Source: Acidimicrobiia bacterium (GTDB lineage: Bacteria > Actinomycetota > Acidimicrobiia > Spongiisociales > UBA11373). Taken from it: a stretch of DNA of 56,747 nt. This document shows positions 31,110-39,843 of this stretch, piece by piece. A program made the translations under genes and the position numbers. The notes beneath the pieces are model-generated. The model saw only the letters and a list, made by a program, of their open reading frames with translations, was not told the origin of the DNA and ran no database searches. The stretch lies in assembly GCA_040878325.1 (NCBI GenBank), contig JBBDMM010000014.1:1-56747 (forward strand). Reading direction: 5' to 3'. Position 1 is the stretch's first letter, and each line of letters opens with the position of its first letter.

Positions 31110-31640
31110 AGCAGAGAAGGGTTCTCCTCCGCCGTCTCCGACGGGGGAGGTGGCTGCCGGAAAAAGAAGCGTCCTCCTCCGCCGTCCTCGGCGCGGGAGG
31201 TGCCGAGCGCAGCGAGGCGGAGGGGGCAGCCAAGCGAACGATGTGAGCCGACAGCGTGCGGCCCAACGAGATCTTCAAGACCGGGCCCAGGCTCGCACGC
31301 AGAGTCAGCTGCCCCCCTCGCAAGGAACCCAAAGGGTTCCCGCACTCCCCGGGAGACGCAGAAAAAAGAAGCGTCCTCCTCCGTCGTCCTCGACGGGGGA
31401 GGTGGCTGCCGGGCAATCGCCCGGCAGACGGAGGGGGCAGTGGAGACAGAGGCACTCCGACGACAGTGCCTCCGAAAGTCGGTTGACGGGCCGCCCGTCA
31501 ACCGAAGACGGCCCTTTCGGATCCAGTCCTGCTCGCAGGGGGCTCACTTCGTTCGCTTAGCTGCCCCGCTCGCCCCTCCGGGGCACTTCCCCTCGGAATA
31601 CCGGGGGGAGACGCTCGGACAGAAGGTCCTCGTGCTGGTC
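31110..31640 (+). repeat. Block of stacked palindromic repeat modules
   Basis: This gene-free stretch holds three leader blocks (TCCTCCGCCGTC...GGGGGAGGTGG at about 31125, 31175 and 31375) and three G-rich blocks (GGAGGGGGCAGC type). Between them lie different hairpins: GCCGAGCGCAGCGAGGC, a GGAACCC/GGGTTCC pair (31324-31340) and CTGCCGGGC/GCCCGGCAG (31406-31427). A tail hairpin with GGTTGACGGG arms (31481-31503) and two end blocks finish it. The end blocks contain GCTGCCCC, a hairpin (31572-31584) and GGGGGGAGACGC. The rest of 31096-31696 shows no gene. Confidence 0.8.
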
Positions 31641-31696
31641 AATGACCTCCTCAATCCCCGGCCCAACCCCAGCTCTCCCCCCTATCGTTGCCGGCG

Positions 31697-32389
31697 ATGA
31701 CCGAGCCGAGATTCATCCCCTACCGACCACCCCGGCTCCCCCCCGAGGAAACCCGGCGGCGGGCGCGGGAGTTCTACGAGATGCTCGATGGCCGGCGTAG
31801 TGTCCGGATGTTCTCCCCCGACCCGGTGCCCCGCGAAGTCATCGAAGACCTCGTCCGAACCGCGTCGACCGCTCCCTCTGGTGCCCACCGGCAGCCGTGG
31901 CGGTTCGTCCTGGTCGGTGATCTCGAAGTGAAGACTGCGATCCGCGACGCCGCCGAGGCCGAGGAGCGCGAGAACTACCTGGGGGGCCGCCTCCCCCCGG
32001 ACTGGCTCGAAGCCCTCGCTCCGCTGGGCACGGATGAGAACAAGCCCTACCTGGAGATCGCCCCCTGGCTGGTGGTGCTCTTCGAGGAGCGGTACCAGGT
32101 GGACGCCGACGGCGCACGGCGGAAGAACTTCTACGTCAAGGAAAGCGTCGGCATCGCCGCCGGGATGTTCGTGGCGGCAGTGCACCACGCCGGCCTGGCG
32201 ACGCTGCCCCACACCCCCAGCCCCATGGCATTCCTGGCGAAGGTGCTCGGCCGGCCCGAGAACGAGCGACCGTTCGCCCTCTTCCCGGTGGGCTACCCGG
32301 CACCCGACTGCGTGGTACCCGACATCCAAAGAAAGCGCCTCGAAGAAGTGATCGCCGACCCCCCGGATTCTGCAGCGGGCAGCGGGTAG
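31697..32389 (+). CDS. Nitroreductase-family flavoprotein (iodotyrosine-deiodinase-like)
   Basis: A 230-residue FMN enzyme. The N-terminal RRSVRMFSPDPVPREVIEDL and APSGAHRQPWRFVLVGD are the FMN-phosphate-binding motifs, and the C-terminal GLATLPHTPSPMAFLAKVLG with PFALFPVGYPA is the second FMN contact. The long lid between (LPPDWLEALAPLGTDENKPY) resembles BluB/IYD-type members that act on aromatic or halogenated substrates. The stop codon lies inside a heptamer array (32372-32399), so the last five residues are repeat-encoded. Confidence 0.85.
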   Translation: MTEPRFIPYRPPRLPPEETRRRAREFYEMLDGRRSVRMFSPDPVPREVIEDLVRTASTAPSGAHRQPWRFVLVGDLEVKTAIRDAAEAEERENYLGGRLPPDWLEALAPLGTDENKPYLEIAPWLVVLFEERYQVDADGARRKNFYVKESVGIAAGMFVAAVHHAGLATLPHTPSPMAFLAKVLGRPENERPFALFPVGYPAPDCVVPDIQRKRLEEVIADPPDSAAGSG

Positions 32390-32420
32390 CGGGCAGCCGG
32401 GCCGAGCGAAGCGAGGCCCT
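32372..32420. repeat. GCAGCGG heptamers x4 followed by GAGCGAAGCGAG palindrome
   Basis: GCAGCGG, GCAGCGG, GTAGCGG, GCAGCCG, then GGGCCGAGCGAAGCGAGGCC. The second part is the same motif that ends the compound element at 21215-21234. The array overlaps the end of the nitroreductase gene and its TAG stop is formed by the third unit. Confidence 0.8.
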
Positions 32421-34856
32421 CTAACTGTCGACGTCGTACTTGCCGCGGGGGAGGTTCGTGAAGGAGTACGCGCCCTGGGCGTCGGCCACGGTCGACATGG
32501 TGTAGTCGTCGGCAGTTCCGAAGGCGGCGTCGAAGCCGGCCCAGGTCAGGATCACGACTGCGCCCGGATCCACCGGATGGAAGGACTGGTTGATGATCCT
32601 GCGACCCCGGTAGCCGAAGTCGAGGCCCGAGACCGTTTCGCCCGGCCCCACGGCGACGGCGGACTCGGCGTCAGCGGTGCCATCGGGGCCGGTGGTAATG
32701 GACAGACCGGCAGGCACCCCCCCAATGACCCTGATGAAGTACTGGCCGGCGGCGGACGGGCTCAGGGCGAACCTTCCGGCCGCGTCGGTGGTGGTCGAGC
32801 CGATGGCCGCACCGTTCGAATCGAGGAGTTCGACGACCACGCCCGGGATCCCCGGTTCATCGTCGTCCATCGCCTGATCGCCGTCGAAGTCAACGAAGAC
32901 GTCGCCCTCGAGTATCTGGGGCAGGTACTCGTACCCGATGGCCGCCGCCGCTATGTGGCTTCCGCCGCTCGCCACGATGGTCTGTCGGGCATTGCCGGTG
33001 GTCAGCCCCATGCCGGGTGGCAGTGAGCCGGCGAGCACTTCTACCTCGACCGGGCCCGGGGTCACCAGGGCCGACCACGACCCGCCGCTGCCCGTCACCG
33101 CGGTCATGGAGCCCAGCCCACCGATCGTCACCGACACCCGGGCACCGCCTATGCCGGGTTCGCCCCCGTCCCTGACGCCGTCCCCATCGAGATCGGCAAA
33201 CACCAGGCCGCCCACGGTGGTCCCCGCCGGGGTGAAACCGATGGCAGTAGCCGAGACGCCGGTGGCCGGGTTGGCTTCGTTGTCGGTGACCCGGGCGATC
33301 AGGTTGCTGGTGTAGTTGCCGTCACCGTGCTCGCCCTCGACCGCACCGCTGAAGGTGCAGGTGAGGACGCCGCCGACGCTGATCGGTAGCCCGGCCTTGG
33401 GGAGACACGAGTTGGCGGACACCGCCGGGTTGTTCGGATCCAGAAGATTGCCGAATGTCATGTCGTAGAGGACCGCCAACACGACCGGTTCGACGCTTTG
33501 GTTGACGAGTCGAACGGTGAAGGTGATCGGGCCACCCGGCTCGACGACGACGATCGACGATGGGGTGATCGACGCCGCGACGGCAGGCAGGGAGTCGGCG
33601 AACTGGACACTGAACGACCTCGATGCCGTCGCTCGATTCGACTGGCGGTCGACGACCACGACCCGGGTGGAATGGGCGCTCGGCCCGGTGGAGGTGTCGC
33701 CGAGGACTGCTCCGACGAAGCTGCAGTTGATCGTGACACCCGGACGATGGGTGCGTGCCAGGGCGGGGCAGGTGTTGTCGGCGACGAGGGAATTGTTCGG
33801 ATCGAGCAGGTCGCCGAACACCGAGTCGGTCAGCGAGGTGAGCCTCACCTGCTCCTCCGATCGGTTGGTGATCGTGAGCGCCACCGGAAGGGCACCGCCG
33901 GGCTCATCGAGGGTGGTCGCCGACGGGACGACTTCGAAGGCCACGATCGGATCGACATCGTTGAACGCCACCACCAGGGTGGCGGTGTCGGTAGCCACGT
34001 AGCCCACGGCGTCTTCGGTGCGGACGGTCAACACGCCCGAGTAGTCGGGCTCCCCACCGAATCCGGAGACGACGCCCACATAGGTGCACGAGAGACTGCC
34101 CCAGGGCTCCATGGTCAGGTCGGCGGTGGCGCAGGTGTTCTCGCTGACGAGCGAGTTGTCGGGGTCGAGGAGGTCGCCGAACAACTGATCGGCAAGGGCG
34201 GTCACCTCGACGCGGCGATCTGAATCGTTGGTCAACTCGACAGCGAAGACGACCGGTCCGCCGGGCTCATCGACGGAGTCTCGGTCGGCCGACACCGCCA
34301 GCACCGCGTTGAGAGGGGGCAGCGGCGGGTTCGTGGTCGAGGGGTCGGGCTGGCCGACGGTGGTCGACGGCGCGATCTGATCGTCGGGATCGGGGTCGGG
34401 AATGGCGATACCTGATTCGGGCCGGGGGAGGTCAATGCCGATCACGTCGGCGGCGTCGGCGATCACCCGCTGAATCGGATCGGGCAATACGCCGGCGACC
34501 GCCCCACCACCGAGGGTGAGCGCCAGCATCGAACCGATGAGCACCTTGAGGGCGACGCCGTGAAGGACGAACCGGCGGACACCCAGCGGCCCCCTGGCGG
34601 ATGCGGCAGCGGCAACCGGCGCACCCATGGCGTCGCGAGCGGTGGCCGCAGCCATCTCGGCGAGCCGATCTGCCGAGCCCGGGGGCGTATCGGCGACCAT
34701 TACCGAGCGGAAACGGGTGATAGCATCGGCCAGACCGGCGAGGTCCGGCCGGTCATCCGGGACGCGGCCGGACAACAGGCTTTCGACAGCCTGATCACTC
34801 AGCGCGCGCGGCATGGCATCACTCTCATCACCCCTGTAACCGCCAAACACGCTCAT
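32421..34856 (-). CDS. SdrD/DUF11-type surface protein with anti-sigma-like N-terminus
   Basis: An 811-residue protein. Residues 1-100 are cytoplasmic and resemble sigma-binding regions of membrane anti-sigma factors (ALSDQAVESLLSGRVPDDRP). One membrane segment (LIGSMLALTLGGGAVAGVLP, about 107-127) and a Pro/Thr linker follow. Outside lie three DUF11-like repeats, each with EPGGP...TNDS/TNRS and a FGDLLDPNNS motif. Three SdrD B-like domains follow (VFADLDGDGVRDGGEPGIGG, VFVDFDGDQAMDDDEPGIPG), whose acidic loops bind calcium. The start overlaps the stop of the ECF sigma gene (ATGA). Most likely a surface sensor that controls this sigma factor; inference. Confidence 0.8.
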   Translation of the reverse strand: MSVFGGYRGDESDAMPRALSDQAVESLLSGRVPDDRPDLAGLADAITRFRSVMVADTPPGSADRLAEMAAATARDAMGAPVAAAASARGPLGVRRFVLHGVALKVLIGSMLALTLGGGAVAGVLPDPIQRVIADAADVIGIDLPRPESGIAIPDPDPDDQIAPSTTVGQPDPSTTNPPLPPLNAVLAVSADRDSVDEPGGPVVFAVELTNDSDRRVEVTALADQLFGDLLDPDNSLVSENTCATADLTMEPWGSLSCTYVGVVSGFGGEPDYSGVLTVRTEDAVGYVATDTATLVVAFNDVDPIVAFEVVPSATTLDEPGGALPVALTITNRSEEQVRLTSLTDSVFGDLLDPNNSLVADNTCPALARTHRPGVTINCSFVGAVLGDTSTGPSAHSTRVVVVDRQSNRATASRSFSVQFADSLPAVAASITPSSIVVVEPGGPITFTVRLVNQSVEPVVLAVLYDMTFGNLLDPNNPAVSANSCLPKAGLPISVGGVLTCTFSGAVEGEHGDGNYTSNLIARVTDNEANPATGVSATAIGFTPAGTTVGGLVFADLDGDGVRDGGEPGIGGARVSVTIGGLGSMTAVTGSGGSWSALVTPGPVEVEVLAGSLPPGMGLTTGNARQTIVASGGSHIAAAAIGYEYLPQILEGDVFVDFDGDQAMDDDEPGIPGVVVELLDSNGAAIGSTTTDAAGRFALSPSAAGQYFIRVIGGVPAGLSITTGPDGTADAESAVAVGPGETVSGLDFGYRGRRIINQSFHPVDPGAVVILTWAGFDAAFGTADDYTMSTVADAQGAYSFTNLPRGKYDVDS

Positions 34857-35407
34857 CGGGGTATGCCTTCGCTTTCGAGATGCTTGCCCAGCGCAGCCAG
34901 CCCCCTGCGCTGCAGGGCCTTCACCGCACCCTCTGATTTGCCGACAACCGCGGCGATCTCGGGCACGGTCAGGCCCGACAGGATGCGCAAGAGCAGCACA
35001 TCGCGCTGGGCGGGGACCAGCTTGAGGATGAGGGCGCGAATCCGCTCAGCCTGAGACGAGTCGATGACCTCACCGGCGGTGACATCGCCCTCGTCCGGGA
35101 GCAGGTCGGCGATCGTATCGGTGGGATCGACGGGATTGCGCCGCAACCGCCGTCGTTCGTCGATCACGCGGTTGTGTGCAATCTGAAACACCCACGACCG
35201 GAATCCCTTCTCCACACCCTCGAAGCTGTGGATGTTCCGGGCGAGTTGGAGAAACACTTCGGCGAGGAGATCGTCGGGTTCCCGAGCGCCCTGGGCGCGG
35301 ATGTACCCGAGGACCTGGCCGGCGAGGTCGTCGTGAAGCCTTCTCCAAGCCCACGCGCCGCCCGCCTGCGCGGCGCGCAAGACGTCAGCAAATTCCTGCT
35401 CCAGCAA
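34853..35407 (-). CDS. ECF-type sigma-70 factor coupled to a surface anti-sigma protein
   Basis: A 184-residue sigma factor. Region 2 is AWRRLHDDLAGQVLGYIRAQ ... DDLLAEVFLQLARNIHSFEG ... FRSWVFQIAHNRVIDERRR. Region 4 is LVPAQRDVLLLRILSGLTVP with the recognition helix VVGKSEGAVKALQRRGL. It is coupled by ATGA to the SdrD-type membrane protein, the usual arrangement for a sigma/anti-sigma pair. It lies 99 bases downstream of the S8 protease-RTX gene in the same direction and may share its transcript. Confidence 0.93.
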   Translation of the reverse strand: MLEQEFADVLRAAQAGGAWAWRRLHDDLAGQVLGYIRAQGAREPDDLLAEVFLQLARNIHSFEGVEKGFRSWVFQIAHNRVIDERRRLRRNPVDPTDTIADLLPDEGDVTAGEVIDSSQAERIRALILKLVPAQRDVLLLRILSGLTVPEIAAVVGKSEGAVKALQRRGLAALGKHLESEGIPR

Positions 35408-35506
35408 ACTCGCCAGCCCTCCAATTCCGGGGACGGGGAGCCAGAAACCTACCCCTTGGCAGCCCGTGACCCGGCCGCCGGCGGCAAGCGGGGGCCCAAC
35501 AACGCG

Positions 35507-37552
35507 TCACACCTCGCAGCCGGACACGATCTCACCCCGGCATTCGTCCGTGCCGGGACCACCATCGAGCGTGTCGTCAGCCTGGCCACCCTTCAAGAAG
35601 TCGGCCCCGCTGTCACCGAAGATCGAGTCCCGCCCCTTCCCGCCAAAGATGGAGTCGGCGCCGGATCCACCCCGCAGATCGTCATGGCCCTTGCCACCGC
35701 GGATGTCGTCGGCGTCCGGACCACCGAACACCAGGTCGCCGCCCTTGCCGGACCACGCCCGATCGGTGCCGTCGCCGAGATCGATGATGTCGGCGCCCGC
35801 GAGCGCGCACACCCAATCGTCTCCAGATTCACTGCTGATCTGGTTGGCGCCCGAATTGCCGGTGATCACGTCGTCAGCGCTTGTGCCCTGGATCGTCACC
35901 TGACCGCTGACCGCGACGATGGTGGCGTCGCTCCCCCCGCATTTTCCCTGCGGAACGGAGGCGAGGGCAATCCTGCCCACGCCGTACCGGTTGTCGTGGC
36001 CGCTCGGCCCGAGATCGATGGTCCTTCGCGCCAGCAGATCCCACGCTTCGGCGCCGCGCGCTCCTGTCGCCTGCATGAACAGTGCCATTGCGCCGGCGGC
36101 ATGGGGGGAGGCGGCAGAGGTTCCGAGGAATCCGGAGTCGCACGAATCCGACGGCCCGAAGGTGCCCGTCGACACCCCGTCGAAGGCGCTGAGATCAGGC
36201 TTCCGGGCTCCCCCGGCGGTCGGGCCCTCAGACGAGTAGGGCCGAATCTCGCTGTCGGTACGGCACACCGCACCGACGGCGAGAACAGAGTCCAGAGTCG
36301 ACGCGTCGTTCAGGCTCCCCGCGGCGACCCGTAGCCCGCTCGGCAGGTTCTGCGACGGTACGAAGAGGTCCAGAGCGACGCCGGGCGAGACCACCACGCC
36401 CGCCTTCGTTCGAATCTCGATGCGGAAGACCCCGTTGTAGGGCGCCGTGACCGCTTCGATCGGCGGCCCGGGATCGGCCGGCGACTGAATGGTGGTCGAT
36501 GAGTCGACAGTGTCCCCGCTCCCGTCGACGAGATACAGATCGACGTCGATGTCGGTGGCACATTGGTTGCACTGGCCGAGGCTCAGACGCCAGTCGTCCC
36601 ACCGCAGGTAGACCGAGTTGCCGGCCTGGAGCGCAATCTCCATCGGTTCCCCGAAATCGAGCGTCTGACCCCCCGCCCAGAATCCGCGCCAATGGCGCTG
36701 GCGGTAGTTGCCGGCCGAGTTGAACCAGACGGCTCCGGAATCGACCACTTCGCCGATGTGGTCGAAGACTCCCCAGGGGTCCCGGCCATCGAGGGGTACG
36801 GTGTTGAAGTAGGCGAGGGACTGAGTGACGATGTCGATGCGCCGAGTCCGGACGAAGTCGGCGATGTCGGGGCCGTCCCAGACGAGACAGGTGCGATAGA
36901 GATACAGCTCCACTCCAGGGGCCATGTCGTAGACGATCTCGGCGACCGCGGTGCCGTGGTCACTGTCCCCTCCCAGCCCGCCCCCGCAGGTCGGGCCGAC
37001 CGCACTGCCCGCGATCGGGTTGGGCAGGTCACCGGCGTTCTGGGCACTTCCCAGCCCGGAAAAACCCGAATCGACCACGAGCACCCGAATGCCCGCCCCA
37101 TCGCGTCCCGCGTCGTGCCAGACGTCCGCCCCCTGACCCGCAACCCCTTCACCGATCACGCCATCGGGCAAAGCCTCGGCCGGGGTCGAGACGAACTCCA
37201 CCGTGGCGTCCCCCGCCAGGTCGAGCAACGAACCGGGATCGATCTCCACCAGGAAGGTGCCGCCCCTCTCGGCGCGGATCGTTCCGCCCAGCCGGCCGAT
37301 GGCCGACCGGGTGCCGGCCGAATCTCCACCCCCCACCACCTCGACCAGGATGTCGTCGCCCACAACCGGCACGCCGCGCCGGTGGGCCTCCCCGATCGCG
37401 ATCTGGCCGGCGGCGAGATCGGCGAGACGAGCGTCGATCTTGGGAGGGGGATCAGACCTGCGAGTGGGGCCGGCCGTGGCACCGCCGACGGGCACCGCGA
37501 CCAGGGCGGCGGCGAGTAGTAAGCCGATCCGGCGCCATCGATTGAGTTTCAT
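35507..37552 (-). CDS. Secreted S8 subtilisin-like protease with RTX repeats
   Basis: A 681-residue protein. A signal peptide (1-28) and a propeptide-like region precede the peptidase domain. The catalytic Asp is in VLVVDSGFSG (about 161), His in DSDHGTAVAEI (about 199) and Ser in GFLGTSAASPHAAG (about 479). A long insert with CNQC lies between. The last 115 residues are calcium-binding nonapeptide repeats (GGKGHDDLRGGSGADSIFGG). Sec export plus RTX repeats without a type I secretion system suggests calcium-stabilised folding in the cell wall. The ATG at 37552 after GAGGGCGG is preferred to an ATG 63 bases upstream. Confidence 0.9.
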   Translation of the reverse strand: MKLNRWRRIGLLLAAALVAVPVGGATAGPTRRSDPPPKIDARLADLAAGQIAIGEAHRRGVPVVGDDILVEVVGGGDSAGTRSAIGRLGGTIRAERGGTFLVEIDPGSLLDLAGDATVEFVSTPAEALPDGVIGEGVAGQGADVWHDAGRDGAGIRVLVVDSGFSGLGSAQNAGDLPNPIAGSAVGPTCGGGLGGDSDHGTAVAEIVYDMAPGVELYLYRTCLVWDGPDIADFVRTRRIDIVTQSLAYFNTVPLDGRDPWGVFDHIGEVVDSGAVWFNSAGNYRQRHWRGFWAGGQTLDFGEPMEIALQAGNSVYLRWDDWRLSLGQCNQCATDIDVDLYLVDGSGDTVDSSTTIQSPADPGPPIEAVTAPYNGVFRIEIRTKAGVVVSPGVALDLFVPSQNLPSGLRVAAGSLNDASTLDSVLAVGAVCRTDSEIRPYSSEGPTAGGARKPDLSAFDGVSTGTFGPSDSCDSGFLGTSAASPHAAGAMALFMQATGARGAEAWDLLARRTIDLGPSGHDNRYGVGRIALASVPQGKCGGSDATIVAVSGQVTIQGTSADDVITGNSGANQISSESGDDWVCALAGADIIDLGDGTDRAWSGKGGDLVFGGPDADDIRGGKGHDDLRGGSGADSIFGGKGRDSIFGDSGADFLKGGQADDTLDGGPGTDECRGEIVSGCEV

Positions 37553-37611
37553 CCGCCCTCCGGCCGCGATCGCGCCGCGGCCCGAACCCCGATTCTCGCG
37601 AAATCGCCCGG

Positions 37612-39702
37612 TCATGCGGGCGTCAATGTGTCGGTGCCGGTTCCGCCGTCGAGCACGTGGTCGGGTCCCGGGCCTCCAAACAGCATGTCGTCGCCCGGCC
37701 CCCCGAACAGCTGGTGACCGGCGCCCGAGCCGCCGTTGATCGTGTCGTTGCCCTTGTTGCCATACATTCGCGTGGCGTCGCCGCTGCCGCCGACGAGCGT
37801 GTCGTGGCCGCCACGGGCTCGCAGCACATCGCCGTTGCCCGGCCCCGCCTCGAGGTGGTCGCGGCCCGCGCCACCCAACAACAGGTTGCCGTCGCCGGCA
37901 ACGGCATGGAGCGCGTCCTCGCCGGCGCCACCAAACAAGTCGTCGGAGCCCGCGCCACCGAAGATCGTGTCGTTCTCAGACCCACCGAGGAGTGAGTCGT
38001 CGCCGTTGCCTCCATCGAGATGGTCGTCGCCCTGGCCGCCCCGAAGGGTGTCCGCGCCGTCCTCGCCGTAGATGGTGTCGCTGCCCGAACCACCGCTGAG
38101 GATGTCGGCGGCACCCCGGCCGAAGATGAGGTCGCTGCCCCCGCGCCCGTGGATCCAGTCGGAATGCCCGCCGGTGTTGTCACCCCCGCAGATGGTGTCG
38201 CCGAACGAGGTTCCGTCGATGCGGACGCTGCCCTCGTAAAAGCCGTCCCAGAACACCACCCTCGGCGCGGACGCTTGCTGGAGGTTCACGATCACCGTCC
38301 CGTCGGCATTCGAGGGGAACCCACCCGGGTAGAGCACGTGGGCGGGATTGCCCGCTTGGTAGGCGATGCCGTTGCACGACGGCACTCCCCCGGTCGAGCC
38401 GACCGCGCCCGGGCACGGTGGCGAGCCCGGCGGGGATCCGACGTTGTAGACCTGCATCGATTTCAGCCCCAGATAGGTGCGCAGCAGCCGGGTGCTGACC
38501 GCGGCCGAGCCCCCGGTCCCCTGGAAGGTGATCTCCAGCGCCGCCCCCGACACCGAGCATTCGGAGATCGAGACCCCGGTGACCACCCCCAGGGAGGGAA
38601 TTCCGGGCCGACCTTCCAGCGCCGCCGCCAGCTCCTGGCCGGTGAAGTCGCGCTCCCATCGAGCATTCGGATTGAGATCGGGATTGGCACTCCAGTGATC
38701 GTCGACAGCCCTCAGGTAGGGAACGGCGGTCGACCCCCCGAACCCGTCCTCGTAGTTCTCGGTGAAGCCGTAGGTGCTCGACGAGTAGAAGGTCTTGACC
38801 GGCTTGTTGTTCGACTGGCCCGGGTGCGTCACCACCTTCCCGGCGGTGTTGTGCACCGCGTCGATCCACACCTGCCACCCGAACCCATACCCGACATAGA
38901 CCTGATCGGCGGTCGTCACCGACAGCTGGCACCAGCAGTCGGTCCGGTTGCTGGGGTCACCCCGGTCGAGGGCCGTGCGGACCGCATAGGACCGGGCGGT
39001 GACCGCCTGGGACTCGAGCGCCGCCATCCCTCCGTACTCGGGAAGACCCCATGAATACGGCATCTCCCTAATGCCGAGGACATAGTCCTCGACCTCGATC
39101 TCGAGCGAAAGGTTGAACTTCCCCTTCCCGGTGTGCGGGCGCACGTGCAGCTCACCGCGGGCATAGGTGCAGGTGGAACAGCCGACGATCTGTAACGCCC
39201 TGGTGGGCGAGTCCTCGTTGCCGTCCCACTCGATGTCCATGTCGCAAGGCCCGGTGATCGTGCCGCCCGGCCCACTTACGGTGCAGTTGTGGTTGCCGAT
39301 CGCCTCGATCACGATGGTGTCGCCGACAACCGCGGTGAAGCTCTCCGAATCCGACGAAACGGTGACAGGCAACTGGCCGGAGGCGATCGAGACCACCCGC
39401 AGCGAAACCGTGCCGAGCGATGTCGAAGTCGCCACATTCACCCATAGAGGCTCGTTTGCCAGCGCCGGGGAGAGATTCACCACCGACGAGTCGGTGTAGA
39501 AGTGCTCGACGATCTGCTGGTAGGAGTAGCCCTCCTTCGACATCCCGAAGGCGCCGTACTGGCTCTTTCCCACGGAATGTCCCCAGCCGCCGCCTTCGAA
39601 GGTGAACACCTGGCCCCCGGCGGCATCGGCCGGAAGGGGCGGGATGAGGGTTCCGACTAGGGCGAGGGCGAACGCGAGGGCTCGGACAGCAGTTGCTTGC
39701 AC
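37612..39702 (-). CDS. SpoIID/LytB-domain protein with RTX repeats
   Basis: A 696-residue protein with GTG start and signal peptide (about 1-28). The SpoIID domain is marked by FEGGGWGHSVGKSQYGAFGM at its N-terminal end and by YVLGIREMPYSWG plus ALESQAVTARSYAV, which surround the catalytic region of this peptidoglycan lytic family. A module of about 75 residues (GNPAHVLYPGG ... VVFWDGFYEG) follows and is shared with the RTX protein at 55085-56590. The final 150 residues are RTX repeats. It probably cleaves or binds peptidoglycan outside the cell. It precedes the S8 protease gene by 59 bases. Confidence 0.85.
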   Translation of the reverse strand: MQATAVRALAFALALVGTLIPPLPADAAGGQVFTFEGGGWGHSVGKSQYGAFGMSKEGYSYQQIVEHFYTDSSVVNLSPALANEPLWVNVATSTSLGTVSLRVVSIASGQLPVTVSSDSESFTAVVGDTIVIEAIGNHNCTVSGPGGTITGPCDMDIEWDGNEDSPTRALQIVGCSTCTYARGELHVRPHTGKGKFNLSLEIEVEDYVLGIREMPYSWGLPEYGGMAALESQAVTARSYAVRTALDRGDPSNRTDCWCQLSVTTADQVYVGYGFGWQVWIDAVHNTAGKVVTHPGQSNNKPVKTFYSSSTYGFTENYEDGFGGSTAVPYLRAVDDHWSANPDLNPNARWERDFTGQELAAALEGRPGIPSLGVVTGVSISECSVSGAALEITFQGTGGSAAVSTRLLRTYLGLKSMQVYNVGSPPGSPPCPGAVGSTGGVPSCNGIAYQAGNPAHVLYPGGFPSNADGTVIVNLQQASAPRVVFWDGFYEGSVRIDGTSFGDTICGGDNTGGHSDWIHGRGGSDLIFGRGAADILSGGSGSDTIYGEDGADTLRGGQGDDHLDGGNGDDSLLGGSENDTIFGGAGSDDLFGGAGEDALHAVAGDGNLLLGGAGRDHLEAGPGNGDVLRARGGHDTLVGGSGDATRMYGNKGNDTINGGSGAGHQLFGGPGDDMLFGGPGPDHVLDGGTGTDTLTPA

Positions 39703-39816
39703 CCGCCCGATTGTGTCACAGGGGCGGACTTGTGCAGCATTCGCGTGGCTCGGTCCCATTTGGCATGGTTCGGCACCTGGGCCACAAAACAAGAGGAAAG
39801 CCCCAGCGGGTTGTCC

Positions 39817-39843
39817 TAAGGCTGCGGACTCCCCGGGCCGATA
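39817..39843 (+). promoter_or_regulatory. Candidate sigma-28 (FliA/WhiG)-type promoter
   Basis: TAAG, a 16-base spacer and GCCGATA closely match the TAAA-N15/16-GCCGATAA consensus of flagellar-type sigma factors. It lies 80 bases before the ATG of the beta-helix RTX gene and points towards it. No other such pair was noticed in the window. Confidence 0.4.

Noticed and set aside
31110-31640. Proline/serine-rich proteins encoded in the repeat block on either strand
   Set aside because: All open frames here are translations of the repeat modules, differ between copies only by repeat composition, and have no ribosome sites.
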